The notes below the pieces were generated by a model, which searched no databases, had not been told where the DNA came from, and worked only from the letters and a program-made list of their open reading frames with translations. Of a DNA stretch of 13,841 nt, positions 12,900-13,841 are shown one piece after another. The position numbers and the translations under genes are program-made. The stretch comes from Treponema sp. (GTDB lineage: Bacteria > Spirochaetota > Spirochaetia > Treponematales > Treponemataceae): the NCBI GenBank assembly GCA_017421145.1, contig JAFOTA010000020.1:1-13841 (forward strand). The letters are read 5' to 3'. How positions within the stretch are numbered: the stretch's first letter is position 1; each line of letters begins with the position of its first letter.

Positions 12900-13841
12900 T
12901 TATTTCTGTTCAGCCTTTCTCTTTTCTTTGTACTTGGCGATCAATTCTTCTGCGACAGCGTTAGGCACCTTTCCGTACTTTTCGAATTCCATCGTGAATT
13001 CTGCCTTTCCCTGTGTTGAAGAGCGGAGAATCGTGGAGAATCCGAACATTTCTGAAAGCGGAACCTCAGCATTGACTGTTGAAGTGTTGTTTTCATCGGT
13101 TGAATCAACGATAACGCCGCGGCGCTGGTTGATAAGACCGAACATATTTCCCTGGAACTCAGTAGGTCCTGCAATCTGGACTTTCATGATTGGTTCGAGG
13201 ATGACCGGCTTTGCCTTTTCATATCCTTCGCGGAATGCACCGATAGCTGCAGTCTGGAAAGCGATGTCCGAAGAGTCGACCGGGTGATACTGACCGTCGT
13301 TGATTGTACAGCGGACGCCCACGACAGGAGCACCGATCAAAGAACCCTTTTCCATGGCTCTCTTGAATCCCTTGTCGCAAGAAGGAATGTATTCGTTAGG
13401 AATTGCTCCTCCCTTGATTGAGTCGACGAACTCGTAATCCTTTTCAGAAATCGGCTCCATGAAACCGGCAACGCGGCCGTACTGACCGGAACCACCAGTC
13501 TGCTTCTTGTGAGTGTAGTTGAAGTTTGCCTGCTGGGTGATTGATTCGCGGTATGCAACCTCAGGCTGTGAAACCTTAACGTCGCACTTGTATTCACGTC
13601 TCATGCGCTCAACGTAAACGTCAAGGTGAAGCTCACCCATACCCTTGATGATAGTCTGGTTTGACTCAGGATCAACATAGGTCTGGAATGTCGGGTCTTC
13701 CTTGGTGAAGCGGTTGAGGGCCTTTGCCATGTTTGCCGCATCCTGCTTGTTTACAGGCTCGATTGCCTCAGAAATAACAGGATTCGGAACGAACATTGAA
13801 GTCATTGCGATGTTGAGTCCGCCGCCGCAGAATGTATCTCC
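12900..13841 (-). CDS. fusA: Elongation factor G, mitochondrial-EFG1/spirochaete type, C-terminal part (partial)
   Basis: The frame runs from the right edge to the stop at 12900, giving the last 313 residues of a translocase GTPase. No GTP-binding domain is inside the window. It covers domains III to [14 protein letters not shown], the domain IV segment [15 protein letters not shown], then [24 protein letters not shown] and [18 protein letters not shown] in domain V. Features such as ASGDT-like entry, THKKQ and EFQG with INQRRGV resemble mitochondrial EFG1 and the related spirochaete/planctomycete EF-G more than housekeeping FusA. I infer it is one of two or more EF-G copies in the genome. 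An internal ATG at 13805 is not the start because the conserved sequence continues upstream. It is co-transcribed with the downstream P-loop protein. Confidence 0.92.
   Translation of the reverse strand, partial: GDTFCGGGLNIAMTSMFVPNPVISEAIEPVNKQDAANMAKALNRFTKEDPTFQTYVDPESNQTIIKGMGELHLDVYVERMRREYKCDVKVSQPEVAYRESITQQANFNYTHKKQTGGSGQYGRVAGFMEPISEKDYEFVDSIKGGAIPNEYIPSCDKGFKRAMEKGSLIGAPVVGVRCTINDGQYHPVDSSDIAFQTAAIGAFREGYEKAKPVILEPIMKVQIAGPTEFQGNMFGLINQRRGVIVDSTDENNTSTVNAEVPLSEMFGFSTILRSSTQGKAEFTMEFEKYGKVPNAVAEELIAKYKEKRKAEQK

Noticed and set aside
13803..13805. ATG at 13805 as the start of a short EF-G-like gene
   Set aside because: The conserved EF-G sequence continues without interruption to the window edge, so the gene is cut by the window and not short.

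Overview
The window looks like a chromosomal segment of a spirochaete, most likely a free-living or gut Treponema. Three things support this. The partial EF-G resembles the mitochondrial-EFG1/spirochaete branch rather than bacterial housekeeping FusA. The PotD proteins carry NWTYYTP where E. coli PotD has NWTEYVP. The lipoproteins have relaxed lipoboxes ending VSC or TSC. This is a judgement by eye, not a search result.

Layout: (1) 1-1110, plus strand: the end of a dTDP-rhamnose operon, with the C-terminus of RfbB overlapping RfbD by 4 bp. (2) 1115-6504, minus strand: a polyamine ABC importer potA-potB-potC-potD with 4-bp overlaps between A/B and B/C and a strong terminator after potD. A second potD paralogue follows with its own promoter, ending 4 bp from the convergent rfbD. 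(3) 6505-6982, 478 bp without a protein gene: a structured potA leader, the potA promoter, and two predicted plus-strand small RNAs, each with promoter-like boxes and a hairpin-T-tract terminator. The RNAs are complementary to each other in two separate segments, which is the most unusual feature of the window. (4) 6983-7867, minus: a PHP-domain phosphoesterase. Divergent from it, 7972-9249, plus: a CRP-like regulator with two cyclic-nucleotide-binding domains. (5) 9392-9464: tRNA-Thr(CGT) with its own promoter and terminator. (6) 9521-11193, minus: a probable outer-membrane beta-barrel protein and a lipoprotein metallophosphoesterase, overlapping by 4 bp. (7) 11194-11402: promoter plus two related GC-rich hairpin repeats. 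(8) 11403-12125, minus: RadC, probably leaderless. (9) 12211-13841, minus: the C-terminal part of an EF-G and a small RecA/KaiC-like P-loop protein in one operon.

The genes fall into unrelated chromosomal modules: cell-surface sugar synthesis, polyamine uptake, nucleotide-responsive regulation, envelope proteins and translation. I see no insertion sequence, phage gene, CRISPR array or defence system. Non-ATG starts are common: TTG for the second potD and the metallophosphoesterase, GTG for potA and radC. The novelty here is mainly in non-coding and regulatory DNA: the paired small RNAs, an operator-like palindrome inside one of their promoters, an attenuator-like potA leader, and apparently leaderless mRNAs.
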